This document shows, in pieces, positions 54,910 to 64,000 of a DNA stretch of 64,000 nucleotides. The DNA is from Peptococcaceae bacterium UBA5752 (GTDB taxonomy: Bacteria; Bacillota; Dehalobacteriia; UBA4068), in the NCBI GenBank assembly GCA_002419055.1, contig DIFI01000009.1, positions 62,001 through 126,000 of the forward strand, read 5' to 3'. The position numbers were made by a program, and so were the translations under genes. Position 1 is the stretch's first letter. Each line of letters begins with the position of its first letter. Below the pieces are notes generated by a model that had not been told where the DNA came from, did no database searches, and saw only the letters and a list, made by a program, of their open reading frames with translations.

Positions 54910-56112
54910 ATGTCTGACCAATCACCGATCAAAAAACAATCACTTTGGAACAAGCCATTCTTGATGGTTTGCTTTCTTAATATGCTGTTCTTTTTCGGTT
55001 TTTATATGTTACTGCCGACGTTTTCTTTTTTCGTCAAAAGCCTTGGCGGAAACGAAGCTATAATTGGGGTTGCCATCGGCATTTTTTCGGTATCCTCGGT
55101 AATTGTTCGGCCATTTATCGGCTGGTTTCTCGATCATAAAAGCAGGCGTTTGCTGCTATTCGCCGGAGGGGTGGCAATTATTGCGATTGGTGCCATTTAT
55201 CCATGGGTAAAATTGATTGCAATTATAATATTACTGCGTTTGATTCATGGCGTAGCTTGGTCTTGTACTACCACATCGGTCAACACTGCCGCTTGTGATA
55301 TTATTCCCAGGCATCAGCTAGGGGAAGGCATGGCTTACTTTGGCCTTACCAATACTTTTTCAATGGCTATATCTCCGGCGCTCGGTTTGGCGGTAATGAG
55401 TTATTGGGGGTTTATACCGTTGTTTTACAGCTCTTGTTTACTGGCGGTTATTGCTCTGATTTTAGCTTCACAGGTGAGATTCCCCCGTATTGAATCTGCT
55501 GCAGCTACCACTAAGCTGCGGTTTAGTGTTAAAACACTGATTTTCAAAGATTCGTTGCCAGCTGCGGCAATTACTTTAAGCACACTATTGACTTATGGTG
55601 CGGTTCAGGCGTTTATTGCTCTTTATGCCGTGAAGACTGGTATAGGCAGCGGCGGCATATTCTTTTCGGTGATGGCGGTTGCGGTTGCAGGCGCGCGGTT
55701 AGCCAGTGGTCGAATTGCCGATAGACGCGGCGAGGGTATCCTTGTCTTTGTCTGTAATGGGGCGATAGTCGCCTCTTTGCTGTTGCTCGCATATGGTCAT
55801 AGCTTACCGTTGTTTGTTATCGCGGCACTGCTGTACGGCATCGGATTTGGCACACTGGTTCCCACCATGCAGGCGATGGCGCTGCGGGTAGCGGAACCGG
55901 AGCAACGCGGCGCGGCCAGCAGCACCTTTTTGTGCGCTTTTGATATCGGTATTGGCATGGGCGGCATTATCAGCGGCGTATTGGTTGAAGCTTTTGGCTA
56001 TAACAATATGTTTACATTGATGGTTGGTGCTGCCGTTATCTCTCTGTTGTTTTATCTGTTCTGGGGTAGACGCAGCCGCTCGGCTTTCAAAAATGCAATG
56101 ATGCAAAAGTAA
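54910..56112 (+). CDS. MFS transporter (second of a tandem pair)
   Basis: I chose the ATG at 54910, 6 nt after GGAGG, over a GTG at 54868. The 400-aa, 12-span protein is a paralogue of the preceding transporter: FVKSLGGNEAIIGVAIG, GWFLDHKSRRLLL, NTAACDIIPRHQLGEGMAYFG and RGAASSTFLCAFDIGIGMGGI align block by block. A tandem duplication is the simplest origin. The pair may work as separate exporters of related substrates. A terminator follows. Confidence 0.88.
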   Translation: MSDQSPIKKQSLWNKPFLMVCFLNMLFFFGFYMLLPTFSFFVKSLGGNEAIIGVAIGIFSVSSVIVRPFIGWFLDHKSRRLLLFAGGVAIIAIGAIYPWVKLIAIIILLRLIHGVAWSCTTTSVNTAACDIIPRHQLGEGMAYFGLTNTFSMAISPALGLAVMSYWGFIPLFYSSCLLAVIALILASQVRFPRIESAAATTKLRFSVKTLIFKDSLPAAAITLSTLLTYGAVQAFIALYAVKTGIGSGGIFFSVMAVAVAGARLASGRIADRRGEGILVFVCNGAIVASLLLLAYGHSLPLFVIAALLYGIGFGTLVPTMQAMALRVAEPEQRGAASSTFLCAFDIGIGMGGIISGVLVEAFGYNNMFTLMVGAAVISLLFYLFWGRRSRSAFKNAMMQK

Positions 56113-56134
56113 TATCTTAATAATATAAAAAAAT

Positions 56135-56156
56135 AACGCCCTTTGGGGCGTTTTTT
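56135..56156. terminator. Terminator between the MFS pair and the GNAT gene
   Basis: AACGCCC and GGGCGTT form a 7-bp stem with loop TTTG, followed by TTTT on the plus strand and preceded by an A-rich run. It serves the convergent genes on both sides. Confidence 0.75.
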
Positions 56157-57225
56157 AAGTGTATTCATTGATACGGCAACGCATAGGCGGAAAACATTTA
56201 TTAAGCAGTGTCAGTGTTTGTGAAGTTGCTTCAAAATGGCTTGTATCCGCAGCTTTAGCCCCAAAAACTAATTGGGTCAAGCTGCCGATATCTGTTGCAA
56301 CCGGCATAATCATTCCGCCGTTACCGATGTTTAGACAAAATGGTGGGTCTTGATCAATAGTAAATTGGAAACTTGCTGCTGTATCGGTTGGGTAGGGAAG
56401 AATTGGCAGCAAATTTTGGTAATCTACGAGCCGTGCCATCACAAACGGATGTGTTTTCACTGTTGGATCTGAGGGTAAGTCTATCGGTGCGTTCCAATCG
56501 ACGTTTGATAAACCTTTGCTGGCCGCTATGCTTGTGGCCTTGGTCTTGGCGCTTGTAAATGCATCCTGATCTGTATATCCCATTTCCCGAAGGCGTAACG
56601 ACGAACCTTCAGTATAACTGATCAAGTAGGAATTTGATGCAATTTCAATCGTAGCTTGATCACACTCGGCTTCTTCAAGTAGTTTTTGCCAATTAGAGAG
56701 GTTTCGCAGTAATTGGCCATGGCAGCCAATATGCATTTGCCGATAGATTTTATCGATTGCATAAATATCATCTGCGCAAATTGCGCCCTTGCGCCACAAA
56801 GTGGTTTCACCTGATTTCGCCGGCCAGCTTAAATACTGTTGCCAATAACAATGGCGAAAGCCGAGCGGCAGATAAAAATCGGGAATATCACTATATAATA
56901 ATGCTGTACTGATGTTTTTTTGTTTTAGTTCGGCAATCGTATATTTGATAATAGCTCGTCCAAAGCCTTCACCGCGTCGTGCCGGTGAGCTGACTACGCC
57001 GACCAGATAGGCGGCTGTTACTTTTGTGCTGCGCAGATTGAGCAAATAGGGGGCAATTTGGGTTACGGCGACAATTTCGCTGCCATCGCAGCAGACTAAA
57101 GTTAGTTCAGGCCGGTAGACACGCGTAAAATACCAGCTGAAATATGGTTCCCAGCTCTCGAATTCAGACTTCCAAAGTTCTTTGATCGCCGGAGTATCGT
57201 AATTGTTGGCATAACGAAGTATCAT
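56155..57225 (-). CDS. GNAT acetyltransferase, Eis-like
   Basis: The 356-aa protein has a GNAT N-terminal domain with the acetyl-CoA loop VSSPARRGEGFGRAIIKY (about residues 76-93), a second divergent GNAT-like region and a C-terminal part (LVDYQNLLPIL ... FCLNIGNGGMIMP) like the sterol-carrier-type domain of Eis aminoglycoside/peptide N-acetyltransferases. The substrate is unknown. A CAGGGAGTTAG site precedes the ATG. It follows the DUF2156 gene by 18 nt on the same strand, so the two are probably co-expressed. Confidence 0.83.
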   Translation of the reverse strand: MILRYANNYDTPAIKELWKSEFESWEPYFSWYFTRVYRPELTLVCCDGSEIVAVTQIAPYLLNLRSTKVTAAYLVGVVSSPARRGEGFGRAIIKYTIAELKQKNISTALLYSDIPDFYLPLGFRHCYWQQYLSWPAKSGETTLWRKGAICADDIYAIDKIYRQMHIGCHGQLLRNLSNWQKLLEEAECDQATIEIASNSYLISYTEGSSLRLREMGYTDQDAFTSAKTKATSIAASKGLSNVDWNAPIDLPSDPTVKTHPFVMARLVDYQNLLPILPYPTDTAASFQFTIDQDPPFCLNIGNGGMIMPVATDIGSLTQLVFGAKAADTSHFEATSQTLTLLNKCFPPMRCRINEYT

Positions 57226-57243
57226 TTGCTAACTCCCTGATTG

Positions 57244-58155
57244 CTATTTTTGATTAATCTGATCGCAGCGGCGTAATATATATTTATTCTCAAGATGGCA
57301 AGGATGATAGCTGAGTTTTGCTTTGCACTGACCTTCACAATCCATATCTTCGGCACGGTTGATGTAATTATATCCACTACAGTAATTACGTACAAAAAAT
57401 TGATTAATTGCCTGAAACGTACCAGGCAAATGACTATTGCCCTTCTCGATGTGGATCAAAAATGTATCTTCGTTAAGCGGTTCACCGATAGTGAACGCTT
57501 CTATAGATTCCCCGACCATTAGGCAGGCGCTGCTGCAGCCTTTAAGTTCGCTGATATGGTCGAGCGCCGTCATTACGCCTTTTTGCTCCATTTGCAGATC
57601 ATGGTTGTTCATGTCGTGAGAAGCGGCCCACTGTAATTGCCGGTCTTTGCACTTAATCGCCAGTTCCGATGTCATTGGCAGCAGACGGTAGTCAGGGTTA
57701 TCTCTGATAAAGCGGTTGACATGGTTGCGTTTGGCATTGTATTTTTTGCCACGCAGGTATGCCAAATCTTCTTGAAGGTAAATATAATTAGTGCCGCCGA
57801 GAAATTCTTCGGCAACAAGTACGCCGGGCATATATCGTTGATAAAACTCGATGGTTGATTGTGAGGCTTCGTTTATCATAAATGGTATGCCTCGCTGCTC
57901 ATACCAATTTATCAAAGTTTCTGTTGCCTGCAGCCGCGCATTGTCATCGGCAGTGATGGGGGGTAATACTGCATCATAGCCACGGAAATCACTCTTGATA
58001 CATAAAGTATCGTCAACTATGGTCCAGCCATAAGGATCCCAATCACGCCAGATAAAAAAAGCATTAAATGTGTAAGCTGCCAGTTCATAGCGACGGCCAC
58101 GCAGATAATGATTAAATAAATCTCTTTGAGCAAGTGTTATTTTATTAAATTCCAT
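57244..58155 (-). CDS. DUF2156 (LPG_synthase_C-like) acyltransferase-fold protein
   Basis: The 303-aa soluble protein matches the DUF2156 pattern of Bacillota: YTFNAFFIWRDWDPYGW near the start, GKKYNAKRNHVNRF in the middle and YINRAEDMDCEGQCKAKLSY near the end. The fold is GNAT-like and related to the catalytic part of lysyl-phosphatidylglycerol synthases. There is no membrane domain, so it is not a full MprF. The exact reaction is unknown. A GTGAGGTAAT site precedes the ATG. Confidence 0.85.
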   Translation of the reverse strand: MEFNKITLAQRDLFNHYLRGRRYELAAYTFNAFFIWRDWDPYGWTIVDDTLCIKSDFRGYDAVLPPITADDNARLQATETLINWYEQRGIPFMINEASQSTIEFYQRYMPGVLVAEEFLGGTNYIYLQEDLAYLRGKKYNAKRNHVNRFIRDNPDYRLLPMTSELAIKCKDRQLQWAASHDMNNHDLQMEQKGVMTALDHISELKGCSSACLMVGESIEAFTIGEPLNEDTFLIHIEKGNSHLPGTFQAINQFFVRNYCSGYNYINRAEDMDCEGQCKAKLSYHPCHLENKYILRRCDQINQK

Positions 58156-58247
58156 ATTACCTCACATAATACTAATGATTAATCCAAGCTTTTTATTCTT
58201 GTCAAAATGGTATATAATAAACATATGATTTTGGGAGGTATTGTGCT

Positions 58248-59030
58248 ATGTCATCAACTGGTATCGCGTTTAGTATCGGCAACCTTAGCGTTCGTTGGTA
58301 TGGCATTCTCATTAGTTTAGCTTTGGCGCTTGGAATTTATCTTGCCTATCGTGAGGCCAAACGCGAGCGGCTTGATGATGAAGAAATGATTAATATATTA
58401 CTGGTGGTAATACCATCGGCGATTGTTGGCGCACGCCTTTATTATGTTATTTTTAACTGGAGTTTCTATGCGACTGATTGGACTAGGATATTTCGCATTT
58501 GGGAGGGAGGACTGGCGATTCATGGCGGCATTATCGCCGGTATATTAGTTTGTTGGCTGATGACGCATTGCAAAGAGCCGGGCTTCTTACGCTGGGCAGA
58601 TGTGTTTTGTCCCTCGCTGGCAATAGGGCAGGCGATTGGGCGCTGGGGAAATTTCTTTAATCAAGAGGCTTACGGTTATTCAACCGATCTGCCTTGGGCT
58701 ATGTATATTGATGGCGCTTATCGTCACCCAACTTTTCTTTATGAATCACTTTGGGATGTCGGAGCATTCATAATATTAATTAAGCTGCTGCGTCGTCCTC
58801 ATCGCAGAGGCAGCGTATTTGCTATATATCTGATTGTCTATTCAATTGGCCGTTTTGTTATAGAAACATTTCGTACCGATAGTCTGATGTTAGGATTTTT
58901 ACGGACTGCTATGATGGTGTCTATAATTTGTATTACGGCCGGTGTAGTAATATTATATGTTAACCGTAAGTTACCATTGCTTGATTTTAATGCGCCGCAA
59001 AAACGTCTGAAAGGCAAGAAAAAGAGATGA
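58248..59030 (+). CDS. lgt: Prolipoprotein diacylglyceryl transferase Lgt
   Basis: Lgt transfers diacylglycerol from phosphatidylglycerol to the lipobox cysteine of prelipoproteins. The 260-aa, seven-span protein has the signature GRWGNFFNQEAYG (about residues 140-152), HGGIIAG (about 92) and RHPTFLYES. A TTTTGGGAGGTATTG site precedes the ATG. A plausible client is the lipoprotein at 29159-29716. Its stop overlaps the asparaginase start by ATGA. Confidence 0.96.
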   Translation: MSSTGIAFSIGNLSVRWYGILISLALALGIYLAYREAKRERLDDEEMINILLVVIPSAIVGARLYYVIFNWSFYATDWTRIFRIWEGGLAIHGGIIAGILVCWLMTHCKEPGFLRWADVFCPSLAIGQAIGRWGNFFNQEAYGYSTDLPWAMYIDGAYRHPTFLYESLWDVGAFIILIKLLRRPHRRGSVFAIYLIVYSIGRFVIETFRTDSLMLGFLRTAMMVSIICITAGVVILYVNRKLPLLDFNAPQKRLKGKKKR

Positions 59031-59929
59031 AAAAACTATTATTAATTGCTACCGGCGGCACTATTGCTGCCAGTCAAAGCGAAAAAGGATTGACGCCGAC
59101 TTTAGATGCAAAGCAATTGTTAAGCCATCTTTCAACACAGTTGCATCAGCGATATCAGATTGATTGCCAGCAGCTGATGAGTATCGACAGCGCCGAAATG
59201 ACACCGGCCGATTGGGCCAAGATAGCCAAAGCCGTTTATCAGCTAATTAATGATTATGATGGTATCGTAATTAGCCATGGCACTGATACGATGGCCTATA
59301 CCGCGGCTGCGCTGAGTTATATGCTGCCGGGACTGAATAAACCGCTGGTATTAACAGGAAGCCAGCGGCCGCTTGTTGCTGCCGATAGCGATGCTCCGGG
59401 TAATCTGGAGGCATCATTTTATGTTGCGGCAAGTGATCTATTCGGAGTGATGGTGGTATTTGCTAACCGTATTATTGACGGACGCCATGCATACAAGTTT
59501 CATATTTCTGCTGATGATGCGTTTATCAGTGTTGGAGCCAAAGAAATCGGCCAGGTGAAAGATGGTGAGCTTATTATTAATCAGCCACCACAGCCAATAG
59601 CGGATAAGCTTCGGCTCAATATTAATTATGATCAACGGATTGTTTTGATACGCCTGTTTCCCGGTATTAGCGAACAGGCTATTCTTACTGCAGCGGTTGG
59701 TACCCGAGCTGTTATTATTACCGCTTATGGCGCAGGCAATATTCCGCCGGTGGCAGCGATGGCGATTAAAAAGCTCCAAGAGCAGAATATAAAGATTGTA
59801 TTGCACAGTTACTGTATTGACGGAGACATGAACGCTGAATTATATGCCAGCGGCGCTGCCAGCCTGGGCGTGGAAGTATCGGATTTGCCGGGGCCGGCTA
59901 TTGTCGCAAAGATGATTTGTCAGCCGTAG
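59027..59929 (+). CDS. ansA: L-asparaginase
   Basis: The enzyme hydrolyses asparagine to aspartate and ammonia. The 300-aa protein has both active-site threonine regions: ATGGTIAAS (residues 8-16) and SHGTDTMAYTAAALS (about 84-98). There is no signal peptide, so it is cytoplasmic, as in the type I/AnsA group. Coupling to lgt by overlap is unusual and probably reflects compaction rather than function. The gene symbol is by family only. Confidence 0.88.
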   Translation: MKKLLLIATGGTIAASQSEKGLTPTLDAKQLLSHLSTQLHQRYQIDCQQLMSIDSAEMTPADWAKIAKAVYQLINDYDGIVISHGTDTMAYTAAALSYMLPGLNKPLVLTGSQRPLVAADSDAPGNLEASFYVAASDLFGVMVVFANRIIDGRHAYKFHISADDAFISVGAKEIGQVKDGELIINQPPQPIADKLRLNINYDQRIVLIRLFPGISEQAILTAAVGTRAVIITAYGAGNIPPVAAMAIKKLQEQNIKIVLHSYCIDGDMNAELYASGAASLGVEVSDLPGPAIVAKMICQP

Positions 59930-59953
59930 TTGGATGATAAATGCTGCTGAGGC

Positions 59954-60157
59954 TTATTTCATATCGATATAACCGGGGTCGTTGGGTATAATAAAAATCG
60001 CAATTATATAAATAATTATCCCTGCCCCATAAAACAAAGCTAATACTGCCCAAATAATGCGAATAATGGTGGCATCAATGCCGAAGAAATCACTAAGTCC
60101 GCCGCAAACACCGGCGATTATTCGCTTTTCCAAAGAGCGGTATAATTTTTTTTGCAT
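59954..60157 (-). CDS. PspC domain membrane protein
   Basis: I chose the ATG at 60157 (MQKKLYRS), after AAAGGAGTATTTT, giving 67 aa; the longer reading from 60187 overlaps glnS. The PspC pattern is clear: RSLEKRIIAGVCGGLSDFFG followed by a long hydrophobic span and an IPNDPG end. Such small PspC proteins take part in envelope stress responses in some bacteria. It lies directly downstream of glnS on the same strand. Confidence 0.85.
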   Translation of the reverse strand: MQKKLYRSLEKRIIAGVCGGLSDFFGIDATIIRIIWAVLALFYGAGIIIYIIAIFIIPNDPGYIDMK

Positions 60158-60168
60158 AAAATACTCCT

Positions 60169-61848
60169 TTACTTTTGTTTTCCCCAACTGTCTTTAAGAG
60201 AGGCAATTCTGTTAAATATCAAATGCTGGAGTGAAGAATCATAATCAGCAACGAAGTAGCCTTGGCGCATAAACTGATAGGGAACGCCTTTGGCGGCATC
60301 AGCTAACGATGCTTCGATTAATGCGTTTTTAACAGTAATTAATGAACTAGGATTAAGATAATCGATAAAGTCTTTATCCTCTTCAACATCGTCAGGATTT
60401 TCTTTGGCAAAGAGGTTATCATAAAGCTGCAGCGTGGCCGGAATGGCTTTTGCCGCATCTACCCAGTGGATAGTGCCCTTGACCTTCTTGCCGGAGTTGT
60501 CGCTGCCGCTTTTGGTTGCCGGATCATAGCTGCAATGGAGTTCGACGATATTGCCGTTTTCATCTTTGACAATGCTCTCACATTTGATGATATAGGCGAA
60601 TTTCAGCCTTACTTCGCTTCCTACTGTCAGACGACGGAAGCCTTTGACCGGTTCTTCCATAAAGTCGCTGCGCTCAATATAAATTTGATTGCTGAAACTG
60701 ATTTCTCTTTTGCCGCGTTCCGGTAGCTCCGGATTGTTTTCCGCCGGTAAAAGTTCACTGCCTTGGTAATTATCAATTACGACTTTCAAGGGATCGATAA
60801 CGGCCATCACACGGTCGGCGTTGGTATTGAGAATATCGCGTACACAATGCTCAAGCAGGCTGAATTCAACAGTACTATTGGCTTTAGCTACGCCGATCTT
60901 ATCGCAAAAATCGCGGATGGCAGCAGCCGGATAACCACGGCGGCGCATTCCCGACAGCGTAGGCATACGAGGATCGTCCCAATCGCTGACAAAGCCTTCT
61001 TCGACTAAGCGGCGTAATTTGCGCTTTGACATCACGGTATAGGTAATGTTGAGTCGGGCAAATTCGATCTGGCGGCTTTTGCAGGGTACATCAATATTGT
61101 TTAAGAACCATTCGTATAGTGGTCGATGATTTTCGAATTCGAGAGTACAGATGGAATGGGTGATACCTTCCAGAGCGTCAGAAACCGGATGAGCGTAGTC
61201 ATACATCGGGTAGATACACCATTTATCGCCGGTGCGTTGATGGTGTGACCTCTGGATCCGATACATTACCGGATCGCGCATATTAAAGTTTGATGAAGCC
61301 ATATCAATGCGGGCGCGCAGTACACGGCTGCCGTCTTCAAAACAGCCTTCACGCATCTGGGCAAATAACTGTAAATTTTCTTCGACGCTGCGTGAGGCAT
61401 AAGGGCTAATGGTACCGGGTACGGTTGGCGTACCGCGGTAGGCGCGGATTTCGTCCTGAGAAAGATCACAGACATAAGCTTTACCTTCTTTAATTAACTG
61501 AGCGGCAAAATCGTAAAGCTTTTCAAAATAATCAGAAGCATAATAAAGCCGGTTCTGCCAATCAAAGCCTAGCCAATGAATATCTTCTTGAATAGCATCT
61601 ATGAACTGTTGTTCCTCCTTGGAGGGATTGGTGTCGTCAAAACGGAGGTTGCAGAGGCCACCGTATTCTTTGGCAGTGCCAAAATCAATGCAGATTGCCT
61701 TAGCATGACCGATATGAAGACGTCCGTTAGGTTCCGGCGGGAAGCGCGTATGCACCTTTTCGCTGCATTTACCTTCCTTGAGGTCATTGTTGATAATAGT
61801 ATTGATAAAATGATTGTTGGGAAGTGATGCAAAATCCCTTTCGCTCAT
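60169..61848 (-). CDS. glnS: Glutaminyl-tRNA synthetase GlnS
   Basis: This class I synthetase charges tRNA-Gln directly. The 559-aa protein has PPEPNGRLHIGHAKAI (about residues 37-52, HIGH motif), a DDTNP segment, the VMSKRKLRRL KMSKS-type motif (about 270) and two C-terminal anticodon-binding beta-barrels (KGTIHWVDAAKAIPA). Direct GlnRS is less common in Bacillota than the GatCAB transamidation route, so its presence is informative about lineage. An AGGAGGCATACT site precedes the ATG. No T-box is visible upstream. Confidence 0.96.
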   Translation of the reverse strand: MSERDFASLPNNHFINTIINNDLKEGKCSEKVHTRFPPEPNGRLHIGHAKAICIDFGTAKEYGGLCNLRFDDTNPSKEEQQFIDAIQEDIHWLGFDWQNRLYYASDYFEKLYDFAAQLIKEGKAYVCDLSQDEIRAYRGTPTVPGTISPYASRSVEENLQLFAQMREGCFEDGSRVLRARIDMASSNFNMRDPVMYRIQRSHHQRTGDKWCIYPMYDYAHPVSDALEGITHSICTLEFENHRPLYEWFLNNIDVPCKSRQIEFARLNITYTVMSKRKLRRLVEEGFVSDWDDPRMPTLSGMRRRGYPAAAIRDFCDKIGVAKANSTVEFSLLEHCVRDILNTNADRVMAVIDPLKVVIDNYQGSELLPAENNPELPERGKREISFSNQIYIERSDFMEEPVKGFRRLTVGSEVRLKFAYIIKCESIVKDENGNIVELHCSYDPATKSGSDNSGKKVKGTIHWVDAAKAIPATLQLYDNLFAKENPDDVEEDKDFIDYLNPSSLITVKNALIEASLADAAKGVPYQFMRQGYFVADYDSSLQHLIFNRIASLKDSWGKQK

Positions 61849-61952
61849 AGTATGCCTCCTGTTGTAAATTTATCTTAATATTTTACATCTTTTTTACCTA
61901 TTTAGTCAATTAATATGCTTATAATGGTGCTTTTAGTCAAATTTGTGTTATA

Positions 61953-63149
61953 TTATGAGAGTATTATATAAGCTATTATACCGAGAACAAGAACCAGGGA
62001 ATAAGGTGGTATGCTCATTACTAACACTTTGCGCAGATCAGCGTGAAAGTACTGGCTAACGATATTAGTGCATATATGCATCGGCGTTATCATATTACCG
62101 GCATATCCAGCAAGTAATAGAAGCATCATCAACAGTATTCCGCCATTCGGAATAGCTGAAAAGGCCAGCGGCAGTCCAATCGCCACCATTGGCAGCATCA
62201 TACCAGTAATCAAAGTGATAAAAGTACAAAGGATACAAAATACCAGATACGGTGGTATTGGCCATGATGCAACTAATGTCGGTAAGCTCTCGACAGCTCC
62301 GGAGTAGCTGAGGATATCTTTGAAGGCAAGTACAAACAGTACCATCAATAGTATCGATATATTGGTGCCGTTTTTGAGCATAGTCAACAGTTGGCATGGC
62401 TTTACGCGACTAACCAGGATTACCGCCAACAGCGTAATACAGGAAGCAATTGAAGTTCGTATACCGCAAAAGATGATTAGTATTACGATTAAGAGAAATG
62501 GCCAAAAATTAGTTAGCATTTGCATCAGTGCTGTTTTAAGCGGTATAGATATCAGTTTTTCTTCCTTTTTGATCTTGCGAAGGTAAAATATGCCGATGAT
62601 TGCCATAAACAGAGACCAAGGAAGCATTATCAGCACTACCTGAGGCAACGGGAAGCCGGAAATCTGTGCTGTCAGCAGCACACAGGGATAAGTTGGGAAG
62701 AACAGCTCCATAATATGACGATAATAGACATTGAGAAATGACTTGTCCTCGGGACTTAAAGCAGTGCCTTCCGCTGATTTACCTACTAAGGGAGCCGAAA
62801 AAAGCGCCCCGCCCGCCGAAGGTAAGAGCCCTATTACAGCCGGTAAAACTGCAATATTGATTCTCTTACTATGGAAGATCGCATTCATGGCGCCAAGCAT
62901 TCCTTCCATATAACCGACCTGGCCCATGATATGCTCAAGCAGCATGATGAAGAATAATACTAATATGAATTCGATTGTATCAATGCTGGTTATTGAAGAA
63001 ATATAAGCATTTGTAAATTCAAGCGGAGGTATTAAAAATAATACCCCCAGTAATATTGTAGCCACAAAAATAACGGGTCCCAACGGCTTTTTAAAGCCAA
63101 GCAGCACCACAATGAAGATGAATATTATAAACAATTTAATCAGTTCCAT
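61953..63149 (-). CDS. DUF401 family membrane protein (putative permease)
   Basis: The 398-aa protein has about ten to eleven hydrophobic segments. The blocks LLPSAGGALFSAPLVGKSAEG and FFPTYPCVLLTAQISGFPL fit DUF401 (TIGR00529), a family related to ion/organic-acid transporters of the GntP/CitMHS kind. The substrate is unknown. It is transcribed alone or after mntP (46 nt apart, same strand), so co-transcription is possible. Confidence 0.83.
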   Translation of the reverse strand: MELIKLFIIFIFIVVLLGFKKPLGPVIFVATILLGVLFLIPPLEFTNAYISSITSIDTIEFILVLFFIMLLEHIMGQVGYMEGMLGAMNAIFHSKRINIAVLPAVIGLLPSAGGALFSAPLVGKSAEGTALSPEDKSFLNVYYRHIMELFFPTYPCVLLTAQISGFPLPQVVLIMLPWSLFMAIIGIFYLRKIKKEEKLISIPLKTALMQMLTNFWPFLLIVILIIFCGIRTSIASCITLLAVILVSRVKPCQLLTMLKNGTNISILLMVLFVLAFKDILSYSGAVESLPTLVASWPIPPYLVFCILCTFITLITGMMLPMVAIGLPLAFSAIPNGGILLMMLLLLAGYAGNMITPMHICTNIVSQYFHADLRKVLVMSIPPYSLVLVLGIIAYIILS

Positions 63150-63194
63150 ATTAACCTATCCTTGAATTTAGTCACATATACTGTTAAAATTTTT

Positions 63195-63767
63195 TTATAA
63201 AAGATGCTCGAGTAATATTTTTGTTCCGACAAAAATTAAAACTAAACCGCCAAAAATAACCGCTTTTTGCTTTAACAGACGTCCAAATTTGTGGCCGATG
63301 GAGGCAGCAATCATACAGCAAAGAAATGTTATTACACCGATAAAGGCGGAAGCTGCGACAATATTGACACTTATAAAAGCAAAGCTGACACCAACTGCCA
63401 GCGCATCAATGCTGGTGGCGATAGCTTGTATTATTAGCTGTTTATTACTTAAAATTATAGTGTGTTTTATAGCGGAGGGCGGCTGTTTTAGCTCCTTTAA
63501 TCCTTCAATAAGCATTTTACCGCCGATAGCCAACAGCAAGACAAAGGCTATCCAATGATCAAAGGCATTAATAGCTGCTGCAAAACTGGTGCCAACGGCA
63601 TAGCCGATGATTGGCATCAGCATCTGGGCAATACCGAAGGCCAATGCCATGCGCAGACCCTGCTGCATAATATCATTGCCTTTATAATTCATTGCGTTAG
63701 CTATTGTAATAGTAAAAGCGTCCATTGATAGGCCTAATGCAATCATAAATAAAGATAATAAATTCAT
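63195..63767 (-). CDS. mntP: Putative manganese efflux pump MntP
   Basis: The 190-aa protein has six membrane segments and the MntP/DUF204 signature ALGLSMDAFTITIANAMNY at the start, repeated in the second half as ATSIDALAVGVSF; the two Asp residues of the repeats are the expected transport residues. It exports Mn2+. An AAAAGGAGCAAT site precedes the ATG. I see no yybP-ykoY riboswitch in the upstream DNA. Confidence 0.92.
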   Translation of the reverse strand: MNLLSLFMIALGLSMDAFTITIANAMNYKGNDIMQQGLRMALAFGIAQMLMPIIGYAVGTSFAAAINAFDHWIAFVLLLAIGGKMLIEGLKELKQPPSAIKHTIILSNKQLIIQAIATSIDALAVGVSFAFISVNIVAASAFIGVITFLCCMIAASIGHKFGRLLKQKAVIFGGLVLIFVGTKILLEHLL

Positions 63768-63910
63768 ATTGCTCCTTTTGATTTAAACTCTTCTTAAAAT
63801 ACATAAAATTATTATAAAACTATGCGTATTTGATCTTTGATCATTTTATAGTATTATGATTAGTAGATTATGTTTTTGTCAAGTATTAATAGGTATATAT
63901 CCTTTTTCTA

Positions 63911-63998
63911 TTGACTTTTATTATCTTATTGAATATAATTACAAATTAAATTGAACACATGTTTTTGACGTCCGTAGTTATTTGTATTATAGGAGGGG
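63911..63998 (+). promoter_or_regulatory. Consensus promoter and ribosome site for a gene beyond the right edge
   Basis: TTGACT (63911-63916), a 17-nt spacer and TATAAT (63934-63939) form a near-perfect sigma-A promoter. AGGAGGGG (63991-63998) at the very end is a strong ribosome site, so a rightward gene should start within about 10 nt after the window. The rest of 63768-64000 is AT-rich intergenic DNA with no recognised gene. Confidence 0.75.
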
Positions 63999-64000
63999 TA

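Noticed and set aside
63768..63910. Manganese (yybP-ykoY) riboswitch upstream of mntP
   Set aside because: The upstream DNA is plain AT-rich sequence without the conserved GC-rich paired elements.

Overview
The window joins two kinds of DNA. Bases 1 to about 21.1 kb are accessory: the codons look GC-richer, the genes are phage- or ICE-like or defence-related, and the right edge carries debris of an rlmD-type methyltransferase gene. From about 21.2 kb to the end the DNA is more AT-rich, with housekeeping genes of a rod-shaped low-GC bacterium. FtsK/SpoIIIE, MreBCD with PBP2, MinCDE, LuxS, LonA, RodZ-like, a DUF815 ATPase and strong AGGAGG ribosome sites point to a Bacillota, probably Clostridia-like. 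No rRNA, tRNA or species marker is visible, so I go no further. Base composition was judged by eye, not computed.

Accessory region. Positions 1-3948 (minus strand) hold a prophage or conjugative-element replication module: a family A DNA polymerase cut by the window edge, a DUF2815 ssDNA-binding-like protein, a DUF2800 nuclease-like protein, small phage proteins and a sigma-region-4-like regulator. A hairpin-rich divergent intergenic region (about 3950-4370) separates it from a rightward defence block. That block holds a Phd/YefM-like protein, hsdM-hsdS-hsdR (type I restriction-modification), an ImmA/IrrE-like metallopeptidase with a C-terminal HTH, mcrB (EVE-like insertion)-mcrC (type IV restriction), two overlapping unknown genes (a 356-aa soluble protein and a 59-aa zinc-ribbon membrane protein), the 3' remnant of a second HsdR-like gene, and a large RecD-like helicase split by a frameshift. 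The block ends at 20.94-21.13 kb with pieces of an rlmD C-terminus and a CACGTAGAGACAG core that resembles the known rumA/rlmD integration site of ICEs and phages. No integrase is in the window.

Backbone. After a secreted GH20-like glycosidase come envelope, division and translation genes: uppP, ftsK, a rodZ-like gene, rimO-pgsA-pncC-lipoprotein, luxS (minus), lon-engB, an EamA exporter (minus), valS-folC-maf-mreBCD-PBP2, and minCDE. MinC consists of the C-terminal domain only, and PBP2 ends in a polyglutamine repeat. At 46.2-46.7 kb the two ends of a deleted kdpFABCDE operon remain. Then follow an SPFH protein with a small ribbon-helix-helix protein, map, a DUF1648 protein, cls (minus), a DUF815 ATPase, two tandem MFS transporters, a GNAT/DUF2156 pair (minus), lgt-asparaginase, pspC and glnS (minus), a DUF401 permease (minus) and mntP (minus).

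The best candidates for something new are the mcrB-mcrC-X-Y cassette, the multi-hairpin divergent leader next to hsdMSR, and the layered element/rlmD boundary.
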